Shown in pieces: positions 17,837 to 26,084 of a stretch of DNA of 64,000 nucleotides. Source of the DNA: DYFT01 sp041695085 (GTDB taxonomy: Bacteria; Bacteroidota; Ignavibacteria; UBA10030). The DNA lies in the NCBI GenBank assembly GCA_041695085.1, contig JBGFRO010000006.1:159093-223092 (forward strand), read 5' to 3'. The first letter of the stretch is position 1. Each line of letters begins with the position of its first letter. The translations under genes were made by a program, and so were the position numbers. Under the pieces are notes generated by a model. The model saw only the letters and a list, made by a program, of their open reading frames with translations. It did no database searches and was not told the DNA's origin.

Positions 17837-18660
17837 GCAACGTGAGGCATCCGGCCGTTGCGGGACTGTTTTACGACGCAGATCCCGTTCGGCTCAACCG
17901 CACGGTCTCCGAACTTTTGCTGAAATCTCGAGGGAAGAGACCGGATGGCCGGATCGTCGGTCTGATTGCGCCGCACGCCGGCTATATGTACTCCGGTTTC
18001 ACGGCGGCAAAGGGATATGCTCTGCTTGAGGGATTGAAATTCGATACCGTTGTCATCGTCGGACCCAGCCATCGGGAGTTCTTTAACGGCATCAGCATCT
18101 ATCCGGGGGAAGGATTTTTGACACCGTTGGGAGAAGTGGCGATTGATCATGAGATTCGTGACGCGTTGGTGAGGTTATCGAGTTCCATTCGCTCGAGCGA
18201 ATCGGGGCATCGTGCGGAACATTCGGTTGAGGTTCAGCTTCCGTTTCTTCAGAAAGTATTAGGTTTGTTTTCCTTTGTGCCGATTGTGATGGGAAACCAG
18301 ACGCGATTGCTCTGCGATACGCTCGCCGAGGCCCTTGCGCGGACCTTGCAGGGGCGAAACGTTCTCCTTGTTGCAAGCAGCGATCTTTCCCACTACCACT
18401 CATACAATATCGCGCTCTCCCTCGATCGTCAAATTCTGGAGGACGTCGAGGCGTTTGACGAGAACTCATTGATGATGAAATTGGAACAGCAACGCGTCGA
18501 AGCTTGTGGTGGTGGTCCAATGGTTGCAGTCATGAAAGCGGTCAAGAAACTCGGCGCAGATACGTCAGATGTGATCTTCTACTGTAACTCGGGCGACGTA
18601 ACGGGAGAGAAAGACGCCGTTGTCGGATATCTCTCCGCAGCATTCCTACAAACGAATTAA
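17833..18660 (+). CDS. MEMO1 family protein (AmmeMemoRadiSam system protein B)
   Basis: 275 residues. A fold related to class III extradiol dioxygenases: APHAGYMYSG (His48), GPSHREFF, AEHSVEVQLPFL and ASSDLSHYHSY hold the metal-ligand-like histidines of the family. Translation starts at GTG 17833, overlapping the AMMECR1 stop. Human MEMO1 is reported to bind iron or copper; the bacterial function is unknown. The third usual component, a radical-SAM protein, is not in the window. Confidence 0.93.
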   Translation: MSNVRHPAVAGLFYDADPVRLNRTVSELLLKSRGKRPDGRIVGLIAPHAGYMYSGFTAAKGYALLEGLKFDTVVIVGPSHREFFNGISIYPGEGFLTPLGEVAIDHEIRDALVRLSSSIRSSESGHRAEHSVEVQLPFLQKVLGLFSFVPIVMGNQTRLLCDTLAEALARTLQGRNVLLVASSDLSHYHSYNIALSLDRQILEDVEAFDENSLMMKLEQQRVEACGGGPMVAVMKAVKKLGADTSDVIFYCNSGDVTGEKDAVVGYLSAAFLQTN

Positions 18661-18672
18661 TCCCCCATCGCA

Positions 18673-19557
18673 TTGACTCCCTTCAACGTTAGTATCGTCG
18701 GCGCGGGACGCGTGGGTTCGACGCTCGCCGTGCTTCTGCATCGCCGCGGTCATCGTATTGCTGCTCTCATCAACCGAACCCTCCCTCACGCTCAGGCCTG
18801 TGGCGCCGTTGTGAGCTGCGACCGCATATCAACGGAGGTTGCCGATGTGCCGGCTGCAACGGACTTACTGATCATTGCAACGCCTGAGCGGGCGATTGAG
18901 TCTATCGTGCAATCGATCGTCACACGGGGACATCTGGAGTGGACGCGGCTTGCGGTTTGTCACACTTCCGGCCCCTTGACAAGCGATCTGCTCTCTCCGC
19001 TTGCAGAACGAGGTGCGATGGTCTTCTCCCTTCATCCGATTCAAACGTTTCCTCGCGATGTGCCGCTTGAAGCCCTGGTGAGATCAATGGACGGCATCAG
19101 TTATGGCTTTGAAGGACCATCGCGTGCACTTCCGTTTGTCGAAACGCTTGTGCGAGAATTGGGAGGGAGACTGCTCGTAGTTCCAAAAGATGAGAAAATT
19201 TCGTACCATCTTGCGTGCGTTTTCGCATCAAACTTCTTTGTTGCCGTTCTGCACGCTGTCGAACAACTGGCGTTCTCGGTAACCGGTTCATCAAAACTGA
19301 ATCACTTCCGCAAGCTCATCGAATCGAGCATTAATCATGCTCTGGAAATTGAAAGCCGTAACGCGTTGACGGGTCCCATCGCACGGGGAAGTGATGAGGT
19401 GGTGCGACTGCATCTCGCGGCTCTGCACGACAGGCCGGATCTCCAAGCCTTGTATCGATCGCTGGCGAGCTGGACGCTACGCGTTGCCGAATCCAACGGC
19501 TCGATCAGCCCGGACAAGGCCAAGTCGTTGAAAGGAGTACTCGAGAACCGTGGTTGA
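18673..19557 (+). CDS. DUF2520/Rossmann-like NAD(P)-binding protein
   Basis: 294 residues. The N-terminal half is a Rossmann domain with GAGRVGST at 10-17 and a later LLIIATPERAIESIV; the C-terminal half is the helical DUF2520 domain (SLHPIQTFP, YHLACVFASNFFVAVLHAVE). The family resembles F420-dependent NADP reductases and ketopantoate reductases, but the substrate is unknown. Because a stop in the same frame lies only 15 bases upstream, the start must be TTG 18673. Its last codons overlap the start of the broken PHP gene. Confidence 0.85.
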   Translation: MTPFNVSIVGAGRVGSTLAVLLHRRGHRIAALINRTLPHAQACGAVVSCDRISTEVADVPAATDLLIIATPERAIESIVQSIVTRGHLEWTRLAVCHTSGPLTSDLLSPLAERGAMVFSLHPIQTFPRDVPLEALVRSMDGISYGFEGPSRALPFVETLVRELGGRLLVVPKDEKISYHLACVFASNFFVAVLHAVEQLAFSVTGSSKLNHFRKLIESSINHALEIESRNALTGPIARGSDEVVRLHLAALHDRPDLQALYRSLASWTLRVAESNGSISPDKAKSLKGVLENRG

Positions 19558-19796
19558 TTATCATACGCGTACACGATTGTGTAAGCACGGCGAAGGGGAG
19601 GTGGAAGATTACGTCCTCAAAGCACAAGCAATACGATATCATTGGCCATTGCGATTTGATCAAGAAGTTTGGGATCCGTTCGAGCAAACGGGTTGAGGAG
19701 TCGCGCTGGGAGGCGCTCAAGGCGATTAAAGAGGCAGCGAAGCGAACGAAGATTGTTGAAGTCAATGACAGCGTGTTGAGTAAAGAGACTAGATAA
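19550..19796 (+). pseudogene. PHP-family histidinol-phosphatase remnant, internally deleted and frameshifted
   Basis: From GTG 19550 one frame reads VDYHTRTRLCKHGEGEVEDY and VLKAQA, the start of a PHP-type (HisJ/HisK) phosphatase. Near 19620-19630 homology jumps to another frame: YDIIGHCDLIKKFG, then ALKAIKEAAKRTKIVEVN, which matches the second half of the same family. Roughly 130 residues between the two parts and the last ~50 residues are missing, and the first metal motif reads HTR rather than HTH. The two parts are out of frame, so the gene is dead. It overlaps the DUF2520 stop, indicating that the intact gene was once translationally coupled to it. Confidence 0.75.
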
Positions 19797-19819
19797 AGGA
19801 TGATCGGGAAGCGGGACGA

Positions 19820-20200
19820 GTGAACACGGATCTATTCAAGTCAGACCTGAATCCGGTGTTGGGGCAGAACGTCACCGTGGAAGAACTACGGACGCTTTCT
19901 GTGGTGCGGGATGAAATTCGGAAAGTTTTGAGTGGCCGTCCGTTTCGTATGGTGCTCTTCGGATCGAAGGCACGCGGCGACTGGGATGAGGACTCCGACA
20001 TCGACATTGCACTCATCGTCGATGGGATGGACCGCCAATTGAAAAACAGGCTGATCCATGTTGTTACCGACGTCGAACTTGAACATCTCGTACCTCTCTC
20101 TGTGCTGTTCTTCTCGACGGAAGAGTTTGAGCGCCTGCGTGCAAGGGAACGGCGCATTGCGTTGGATATCGAGACGGAAGGGATTCCAATTGACGCCTGA
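19820..20200 (+). CDS. MNT-type minimal nucleotidyltransferase (antitoxin of MNT/HEPN pair)
   Basis: 126 residues. The nucleotidyltransferase motif GSKARGDWDEDSDIDI (48-63) gives the G-S ... D-x-D active site, with Asp60 and Asp62 as metal ligands; a further acidic residue lies in ELEHLVPLSV. Several MNT proteins are known to adenylylate and so inactivate their HEPN partner. It starts at GTG 19820. The HEPN gene begins inside its last codons, and the broken PHP gene ends 23 bases upstream. Confidence 0.88.
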   Translation: MNTDLFKSDLNPVLGQNVTVEELRTLSVVRDEIRKVLSGRPFRMVLFGSKARGDWDEDSDIDIALIVDGMDRQLKNRLIHVVTDVELEHLVPLSVLFFSTEEFERLRARERRIALDIETEGIPIDA

Positions 20201-20594
20201 AAACCGGAAATTGAATATCCAAGAGGAACTCTTCAGGGCACGCGAATCCTTTCAAGCGGCTGAAATCCTCTTTGAGAGGAAACTATTCAGTGACGGAGCG
20301 TCACGTTTGTATTACCATGTGTTTCATCTGGTCAGGGCATTGTTGCTGACCAAAGGGCTCGAGCCGAAGAGTCATCAGGGACTCCTGAGGCCGCTCGGTT
20401 TGCATTTCGTTAAACCCGGATTTCTCGATCCTTCTGACTCGCACGTGGTAGCTCGATTGATGAAATATCGCGAGGAGGCCGATTACAATCCCTCATGGGT
20501 CTTTACAGCAGAGGATGCGCGCCAACTCATAAATGAAGCCCAGCAACTTGAGGGGAAAATCATCCGGCTTCTGGAAGCAAGCGGGATAATGTGA
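20190..20594 (+). CDS. HEPN-domain protein (putative RNase toxin of MNT/HEPN pair)
   Basis: 134 residues, all helical. ASRLYYHVFHLVRALLLTKG (37-56) followed by KSHQG is the HEPN/UPF0332 signature; Arg39 with His46 forms an R-x6-H, the putative nuclease motif of active HEPN proteins. The start is TTG 20190, with GGAAGGG seven bases ahead, overlapping the MNT stop by 11 bases. A longer reading from 20058 would lie inside the MNT gene and lacks a site. Function as a toxin is inferred from the pair, not shown. Confidence 0.85.
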   Translation: MTPENRKLNIQEELFRARESFQAAEILFERKLFSDGASRLYYHVFHLVRALLLTKGLEPKSHQGLLRPLGLHFVKPGFLDPSDSHVVARLMKYREEADYNPSWVFTAEDARQLINEAQQLEGKIIRLLEASGIM

Positions 20595-20660
20595 ACAAGA
20601 GAGTGGAGAACCTTCATTGCAGAGAGATCGACAACTGACACACCTCCCAGGATCGATTTT

Positions 20661-21725
20661 GTGAAAGCACTCATCGCGAGTGGAGGACGCGGCACCCGGC
20701 TCCGTCCTATCACCCACACGCAAAACAAACACCTCATCCCGATCGCCAACAAGCCGATTCTTTATTACGCTATCGAAGCGGCGGTGGATGCCGGCATCAA
20801 AGAGATCGGCATCGTCCACAATGCGGAGAGTCTTGAAGTACCGAATTATGTAGGTGACGGCTCGAAGTGGGGTGTCAAGATCACCTACATCCCGCAGGAG
20901 AAGCCCGGCGGATTGGCGCAGGTTGTGCAGATTGCGGAGCCCTTCATTCGAGGAGAGAGCTTCATTTTCTATCTAGGCGATAATATGGTGGTTGGGGGAG
21001 TGAAGCGGTTTGTCGAGGACTTCCAACGGCAGAACGTCAACTGTTTGCTGACACTTTCAAGGGTAAAAGATCCGGAGCGGTTTGGAGTTCCGGAAATCAA
21101 AGACGGAAGGATCGTCGGCGTTGAGGAAAAACCGAAGGTGCCGAAGAGTCAATATGCCGTGGCGGGTATTTACGTGTACGATTCCCACATCTTCGAAGCG
21201 GTGAGGAATCTACGGCCGAGCAAGCGAGGCGAACTGGAAATATCCGACGCCCATCAGTATCTCATCGAAAAGGGGTACAGGGTAGGCTACACAGAGATCA
21301 CCGGTTGGTGGAAGGACACAGGAAAACCATCCGATCTGCTGGAGGCCAACCGTTTGATTCTTGACAACATTACTCCGGTCAACCGCGGGAACGTCGACGC
21401 CCAGTCGGATGTAGCAGGGCGGGTGGTGATTGAAGAAGGCGCAAGGATCATCAACAGCAAAGTCAGGGGTCCGGCGATCATCGGGAAGGGATGTGTGATT
21501 GAAAATTCGTACATCGGCCCCTTCACTTCGATCGGTGACCGCACCGAAATCCAGAACAGCGAAGTAGAGTACAGCATCATCCTGCGTGAATGTAAAATCC
21601 TGAGCGTAGGCATTCGGATCGAATCAAGCATCCTTGGCAACGATGTGGAGGTGGTGGAAGCGAACGGAAAGCCGCGCGTGCATCGTTTCATGATCGGCGA
21701 TCAGAGTAGGGTGGAGGTGGCGTAA
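20661..21725 (+). CDS. glucose-1-phosphate thymidylyltransferase-like protein, long form
   Basis: 354 residues. N-terminal nucleotidyltransferase domain: GGRGTRLRP (8-16), NKHLIPIANKP, LGDNM (around 108) and GWWKDTGKPSDLL. From about 245 a left-handed beta-helix follows (VIEEGARI, PAIIGKGCVIENSYIGPFTS). The longer form with a beta-helix resembles archaeal and StrD-like enzymes rather than the 290-residue RmlA, so the nucleotide and sugar may differ from dTDP-glucose. Start is GTG 20661, AGGA nine bases upstream. No rmlBCD genes are adjacent. Confidence 0.85.
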   Translation: MKALIASGGRGTRLRPITHTQNKHLIPIANKPILYYAIEAAVDAGIKEIGIVHNAESLEVPNYVGDGSKWGVKITYIPQEKPGGLAQVVQIAEPFIRGESFIFYLGDNMVVGGVKRFVEDFQRQNVNCLLTLSRVKDPERFGVPEIKDGRIVGVEEKPKVPKSQYAVAGIYVYDSHIFEAVRNLRPSKRGELEISDAHQYLIEKGYRVGYTEITGWWKDTGKPSDLLEANRLILDNITPVNRGNVDAQSDVAGRVVIEEGARIINSKVRGPAIIGKGCVIENSYIGPFTSIGDRTEIQNSEVEYSIILRECKILSVGIRIESSILGNDVEVVEANGKPRVHRFMIGDQSRVEVA

Positions 21726-21765
21726 CTCGACGAATGTTTCCGCACTCTAGACGAAAGCAACTCGC

Positions 21766-22548
21766 ATGACCTACGAAACGCTCCTCCTTGAAACCCGCGA
21801 CCACCTCGCTCGCGTCACCATCAATCGTCCCGACAAGCTCAACGCGCTCAATGCCAAGGCGAAGTCAGAGCTGAAATCCCTTTTTGAACATCTTAAAGCG
21901 AACGACGACGTGTCGGTCGTGAGCCTGACCGGAGCAGGCGAGAAGGCCTTTGTCGCCGGCACCGACATCAAAGAGCTTACGGAATTAACAACCGAGTCGG
22001 GAAGAGCTTTTTCGGAGGGGGGACAGGCCATTTTCAATTTGATCGAAAACCTTGGTAAGCCGGTGATCGCAGCCATCAACGGCTATGCACTGGGGGGCGG
22101 ATTGGAGCTTGCGCTCGCGTGTCACCTCCGTATTGCATCGGAAAACGCGAAGTTCGGTCAGCCGGAGGTAAATCTCGCGATCATTCCGGGATACGGGGGC
22201 ACTCAGCGTCTGGCACGCCTCGTTGGAAAAGGGAGGGCGATGGAGATGATTCTCACAGGCGAGCCGATCGATGCTCAAGAAGCGCTCCGTATCGGTCTCG
22301 TCAATCGTGTCGTTCCGCCCGTCGAGTTGCAGACAGCTGCTGAGGCGATAGCACAGAAGATTCTTTCGAAAGGTCAGATCGCTATTCGCATGGCTTTGAA
22401 AGCAATCAACATGACGCACGAAACGAACTTAACCGACGGTCAGGCCCTCGAGGCGAGTCTGTTCGGTCTGTGTTGCGGAACGGAGGATTTCAAGGAGGGC
22501 ACGAAAGCATTTCTGGAGAAACGGAAGCCCGTTTTTCACAACAAATGA
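21766..22548 (+). CDS. enoyl-CoA hydratase/isomerase (crotonase family)
   Basis: 260 residues. Full crotonase fold with oxyanion-hole motifs AGTDIKEL and INGYALGGGLELALAC; the two catalytic glutamates of enoyl-CoA hydratases are present at Glu114 (GGGLE) and Glu134 (GQPEVNLAIIPGYGGTQRL). It probably hydrates short-chain 2-enoyl-CoA in beta-oxidation or a fermentative route. No partner 3-hydroxyacyl-CoA dehydrogenase is adjacent, so the exact substrate is open. The stop overlaps a run of ATG codons in frame with glyS. Confidence 0.92.
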   Translation: MTYETLLLETRDHLARVTINRPDKLNALNAKAKSELKSLFEHLKANDDVSVVSLTGAGEKAFVAGTDIKELTELTTESGRAFSEGGQAIFNLIENLGKPVIAAINGYALGGGLELALACHLRIASENAKFGQPEVNLAIIPGYGGTQRLARLVGKGRAMEMILTGEPIDAQEALRIGLVNRVVPPVELQTAAEAIAQKILSKGQIAIRMALKAINMTHETNLTDGQALEASLFGLCCGTEDFKEGTKAFLEKRKPVFHNK

Positions 22549-22625
22549 TGATGGAACAGTCCCGATTTTTCGATACACAGATGCAAGAGTTGAGAAAAAC
22601 AATCACACATCGTCCGACGAGGCGA

Positions 22626-24113
22626 ATGAGTAAGAACACGACAAACACGATAGACCAAATGAAGCTGATGGACAAAATCGTGTCGCTGGCGAAGCGGCGC
22701 GGATTTGTGTACCAATCAAGTGAAATTTATGGCGGATTGAACGGCTGCTGGGATTACGGTCCCTTGGGCGTTGAGATGCTCAACAATCTCAAACAGCAGT
22801 GGTGGAAGAACATGACCTACCGCGAGAATGTGGAGGGGATCGATGCTGCAATCCTGATGCATCCTCGCGTGTGGGAAGCATCGGGGCACGTCGAGAATTT
22901 TACGGATCCGATGGTCGATTGCAAGCAGTGCAAGGCACGTTACCGGCTCGACGTTCTGTTCGATGATCTCTCCATCAAACGAAAAAAAGAAGCACTTCGG
23001 GAGCTTCTGCCGGGGAAGTTTGAGGGTCAGGTGAAGGATGATGTGGTAGAGGAGGAGTTCGCTCAGTTGATCGCAACAGATCAGCAATCGGCTCAGGTGG
23101 CCAAAGTCCTTGCTTGCCCTTCATGCGGCAACAAAGGGACCTTTACCGACGCGCGGAAGTTCAACCTCATGTTCAAAACGTTCGTCGGCCCGGTAGAAGA
23201 TTCTTCCGCCGTTGTTTACCTTCGCCCTGAGACGGCACAGGGGATCTTTGTGAACTTTCTCAACGTCCAGTCAGCTTGCCGGCAGAAACTGCCGTTCGGT
23301 ATTGCACAGGTCGGGAAGGCGTTCCGCAACGAAATCAACACAAAGAATTTTCTCTTCCGAACGCGAGAATTTGAGCAAATGGAGATGCAGTTCTTTGTCA
23401 AACCGGGCACCGACGACGAGTGGTTCGCGTACTGGAGAGCGGAGCGGCTGAAGTGGTTTCACGAACTCGGCATGACGAGGGACAACCTTCAGTGGCATCA
23501 ACATCCGAAAGATAAGCTCGCACACTACGCGAAGGATGCGTACGACATCGAGTATCACTTCCCGTTTGGATGGGGGGAGATTGAAGGGATTCACAACAGG
23601 ACCGACTACGATCTGTCGCGTCATGAGGAATACTCCGGGAAGAGCATGAAGTACTTCGACGAACAGTCAAAGGAAAAATTCACGCCGTATGTGATTGAAA
23701 CCTCGGCCGGGGCAAGTCGGTCGTTTATGGCTTTTCTCGTGGATGCGTATTGTGAGGAAGAAGCTCCTACAGCAGAAGGGGGAGTGGAGACGCGCATCGT
23801 GTTGCGTCTCCATCCGAAGCTCGCGCCCACAAAAGCCGCCATCTTCCCGCTGGTCAATCGTGACGGTATGCCGGAAGTTGCGCGCAAGCTTGAGGAAGAA
23901 TTGCGTCCGCTCCTCCGTGTCTTCTATGACGACAGCGGGGCCGTCGGTCGTCGATATCGTCGTCAGGATGAGGCAGGTACGCCGTACTGTGTCACCATCG
24001 ATTCGCAAACGCTCCAGGATCAAACGGTTACGATACGCGATCGGGACAGTATGCAACAGGATCGTGTTGCCCTGGCTCAGGTGAAGTCCTACGTGCTCGA
24101 GAGGTTGGTGTAA
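22626..24113 (+). CDS. glyS: glycyl-tRNA synthetase, alpha2 type
   Basis: Charges tRNA-Gly; about 495 residues, single-chain class II enzyme like the archaeal/eukaryotic and many Gram-positive forms. SLAKRRGFVYQSSEIYGGLN marks the N-terminus; CKQCKARY and CPSCGNKG look like a zinc ribbon; RPETAQGIFVNF, AQVGKAFRNEI and REFEQMEMQFFV are motif 2 and active-site parts; the anticodon domain follows about 380. The start is uncertain: ATG 22626 gives the usual N-terminus, but ATGs at 22545-22551 overlap the crotonase stop and could allow coupled translation of a 27-residue longer form. Confidence 0.93.
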   Translation: MSKNTTNTIDQMKLMDKIVSLAKRRGFVYQSSEIYGGLNGCWDYGPLGVEMLNNLKQQWWKNMTYRENVEGIDAAILMHPRVWEASGHVENFTDPMVDCKQCKARYRLDVLFDDLSIKRKKEALRELLPGKFEGQVKDDVVEEEFAQLIATDQQSAQVAKVLACPSCGNKGTFTDARKFNLMFKTFVGPVEDSSAVVYLRPETAQGIFVNFLNVQSACRQKLPFGIAQVGKAFRNEINTKNFLFRTREFEQMEMQFFVKPGTDDEWFAYWRAERLKWFHELGMTRDNLQWHQHPKDKLAHYAKDAYDIEYHFPFGWGEIEGIHNRTDYDLSRHEEYSGKSMKYFDEQSKEKFTPYVIETSAGASRSFMAFLVDAYCEEEAPTAEGGVETRIVLRLHPKLAPTKAAIFPLVNRDGMPEVARKLEEELRPLLRVFYDDSGAVGRRYRRQDEAGTPYCVTIDSQTLQDQTVTIRDRDSMQQDRVALAQVKSYVLERLV

Positions 24114-25331
24114 GTGAGAATCTTTCTGAGACGCGTACACGCGGACGTTCCGATTTCCTCGAACGGTAACCGAGGAGGGGTTCCCTTCCTCGGTTTTCTT
24201 TTTGCAGTCATGTCGATCGTCTTCGGACGGGCCGATGCACAGTGGATCGCAGACCCTGTAATCGACGGGCGCGTCCAGAAAGGGATCGACCATATCTATA
24301 ACATCGAGTTCGATGCGGCCGATAGAGAGTTTGTCGAGATTATCTCCTTACGGCCCGAGCATCCGGCGGGATATTTCTTTCAGGCAATGACTCAATGGTG
24401 GCGCATCCTCAGCAGCTTTGAGGATGAATCGAAGGATGAGCAGTTCTACTCGCTGATCGAAAAGGTTGTGCAGGTCTGCGAGCAGCGATTGAAGAAGGAT
24501 AAGAACGACGTCACAGCCCTTTTCTTTAAAGGAGGCGCCATCGGATTTCGCGGTCGGTTGAAAGTCAATCGTGGCAAATGGCTTGCCGCAGCCAATGATG
24601 GCGTGATCGCGCTTTCAGCCATTCGTAAAGCACACGAGCTTGATGCGAACAACACCGACGTTCTTCTTGGGATTGGTATCTACAATTACTATGCGGAAGT
24701 GGTCCCGGCTCAGTATCCCATTCTCAAACCCATCATGTTGTTCTTGCCGAGCGGAAATAAACAGAAAGGACTGGACCAGCTTGAGCAGGCCGCGGCGAGT
24801 GCGAAGTATGCGAAAGTTGAAGCGATGTACTTCCTCCTGCAGACCTACTTCTCGTACGAGAAACAGTATGTGAAGGCGCTCGACCTCGCGATGCAATTGC
24901 ACCGGATGTATCCACGCAATCCTCTCTTTCACCGGATCTATGGTCGGTGTTTTGTCAGCCTCGGTAATTGGAAGGAGGCGCATCGCGTCTTCTCCGAGGT
25001 TGAACAGAAATTTCGGAATCGTCAGCAAGGGTACGATGTCTATGACGGGAGAGAGGCATACTACTATCTCGGCCGCTATCAGTTCTTGTTCGGTGATTTG
25101 AACGAAGCACTCCGCCTCCTGTACAAATGCGATGAGCTTTCCCGGTCGATTGATAAACAAGGTGCATCCGGCTTTATGTCGATGGCGAATTTGACCATCG
25201 GCATGATTTACGATCTTCAGGGACGTCGTGCCTCCGCTCAGGCTCAGTATCAGAAAGTTCTGAACATGAAGGAGTATGAAAGGACTCACAAAGAAGCACG
25301 GCGATATCTTCAGGAACCTTACAAGCGATAG
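24114..25331 (+). CDS. exported TPR/helical-repeat protein
   Basis: 405 residues beginning at GTG directly after the glyS stop. A hydrophobic segment (about 23-41, ending GRADA-QW) is a likely signal peptide with a long n-region, so a later start is possible. The mature part is alpha-helical with TPR-like pairs (YFFQAMTQWWRIL, VEAMYFLLQTYFSYEKQYVK, AYYYLGRYQFLFGDLNEALR, LTIGMIYDLQGRRASAQAQY). Likely periplasmic. It sits between glyS and a ZIP transporter with two-base gaps. Function not recognised. Confidence 0.82.
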   Translation: MRIFLRRVHADVPISSNGNRGGVPFLGFLFAVMSIVFGRADAQWIADPVIDGRVQKGIDHIYNIEFDAADREFVEIISLRPEHPAGYFFQAMTQWWRILSSFEDESKDEQFYSLIEKVVQVCEQRLKKDKNDVTALFFKGGAIGFRGRLKVNRGKWLAAANDGVIALSAIRKAHELDANNTDVLLGIGIYNYYAEVVPAQYPILKPIMLFLPSGNKQKGLDQLEQAAASAKYAKVEAMYFLLQTYFSYEKQYVKALDLAMQLHRMYPRNPLFHRIYGRCFVSLGNWKEAHRVFSEVEQKFRNRQQGYDVYDGREAYYYLGRYQFLFGDLNEALRLLYKCDELSRSIDKQGASGFMSMANLTIGMIYDLQGRRASAQAQYQKVLNMKEYERTHKEARRYLQEPYKR

Positions 25332-25333
25332 CC

Positions 25334-26080
25334 ATGATTGCTCAAATACTTTTCTTTGGATTCATTGCAGCGGTGGCGGAGGTTCTAGGGGGGGCGATCA
25401 TCTATTTCAAAAAGACGTGGCCGAAACGTGTCCAGTCGATTCTTTTGGCCCTCGGCGCAGGATTTATTCTGGCACTCGTCTTCTTGAAGCTCATTCCAGC
25501 AAGCATAGAGACACTGGGAAACGAGGCAGCCCTCTATCTGATCATCGGCTTCAGCGTTATTCACTTTTTCGAACATGCCATTGTTGGACATTTTCATTTC
25601 GGAGAAGAAACACACTCGGAGGTGATGGTTTCCAAAACGGCGAGCCTCTCGGCCTTCTCCGGCTTGTTCGTTCATGCGTTCTTCGACGGTCTGTCGATTT
25701 CGGTTGGAATGCAGTTCGACTTCTTGATCGGGCTTCTCATTTTTATCGCCGTCCTTCTTCACAAACTTCCGGAGGGACTCACCGTCGGTTCGATCATGAT
25801 CGCCGCAGGATTTCCGAGAAAGGCGGTTTTGTATTCGGCGTGCGGAATTGGAGCCGCGACGATGTTGGGGGCAGGGACCGTGCTGGTGTTTGCTCAGGTC
25901 GACTCGCAGATCACTGGAATTGCCTTTGCCATTTCCGCGGGCGCGGCGGTGTACGTCGGCGCAAGCGATCTGATTCCCGAGGTCAACAAATCGGAGAACC
26001 GCATTCCGCCTCTGGTGGTCTTTGGCGGAATGCTTCTGTTTTACGTGAGTGAAAGACTGTTAGAGGGGTTGATCCACTGA
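25334..26080 (+). CDS. ZIP family metal transporter
   Basis: 248 residues, about eight membrane helices. The binuclear metal-site motifs of ZIP helices 4 and 5 are HAFFDGLSISVG (His114, Asp118) and HKLPEGLTVGS (His143, Glu147). A His-rich stretch with H77, H81, H86, H88 and H94 between helices 3 and 4 should face the cytoplasm and bind metal. It probably imports zinc or iron. It starts two bases after the TPR gene and converges on the PorV/PorQ-like gene four bases away. Confidence 0.9.
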   Translation: MIAQILFFGFIAAVAEVLGGAIIYFKKTWPKRVQSILLALGAGFILALVFLKLIPASIETLGNEAALYLIIGFSVIHFFEHAIVGHFHFGEETHSEVMVSKTASLSAFSGLFVHAFFDGLSISVGMQFDFLIGLLIFIAVLLHKLPEGLTVGSIMIAAGFPRKAVLYSACGIGAATMLGAGTVLVFAQVDSQITGIAFAISAGAAVYVGASDLIPEVNKSENRIPPLVVFGGMLLFYVSERLLEGLIH

Positions 26081-26084
26081 AGGA

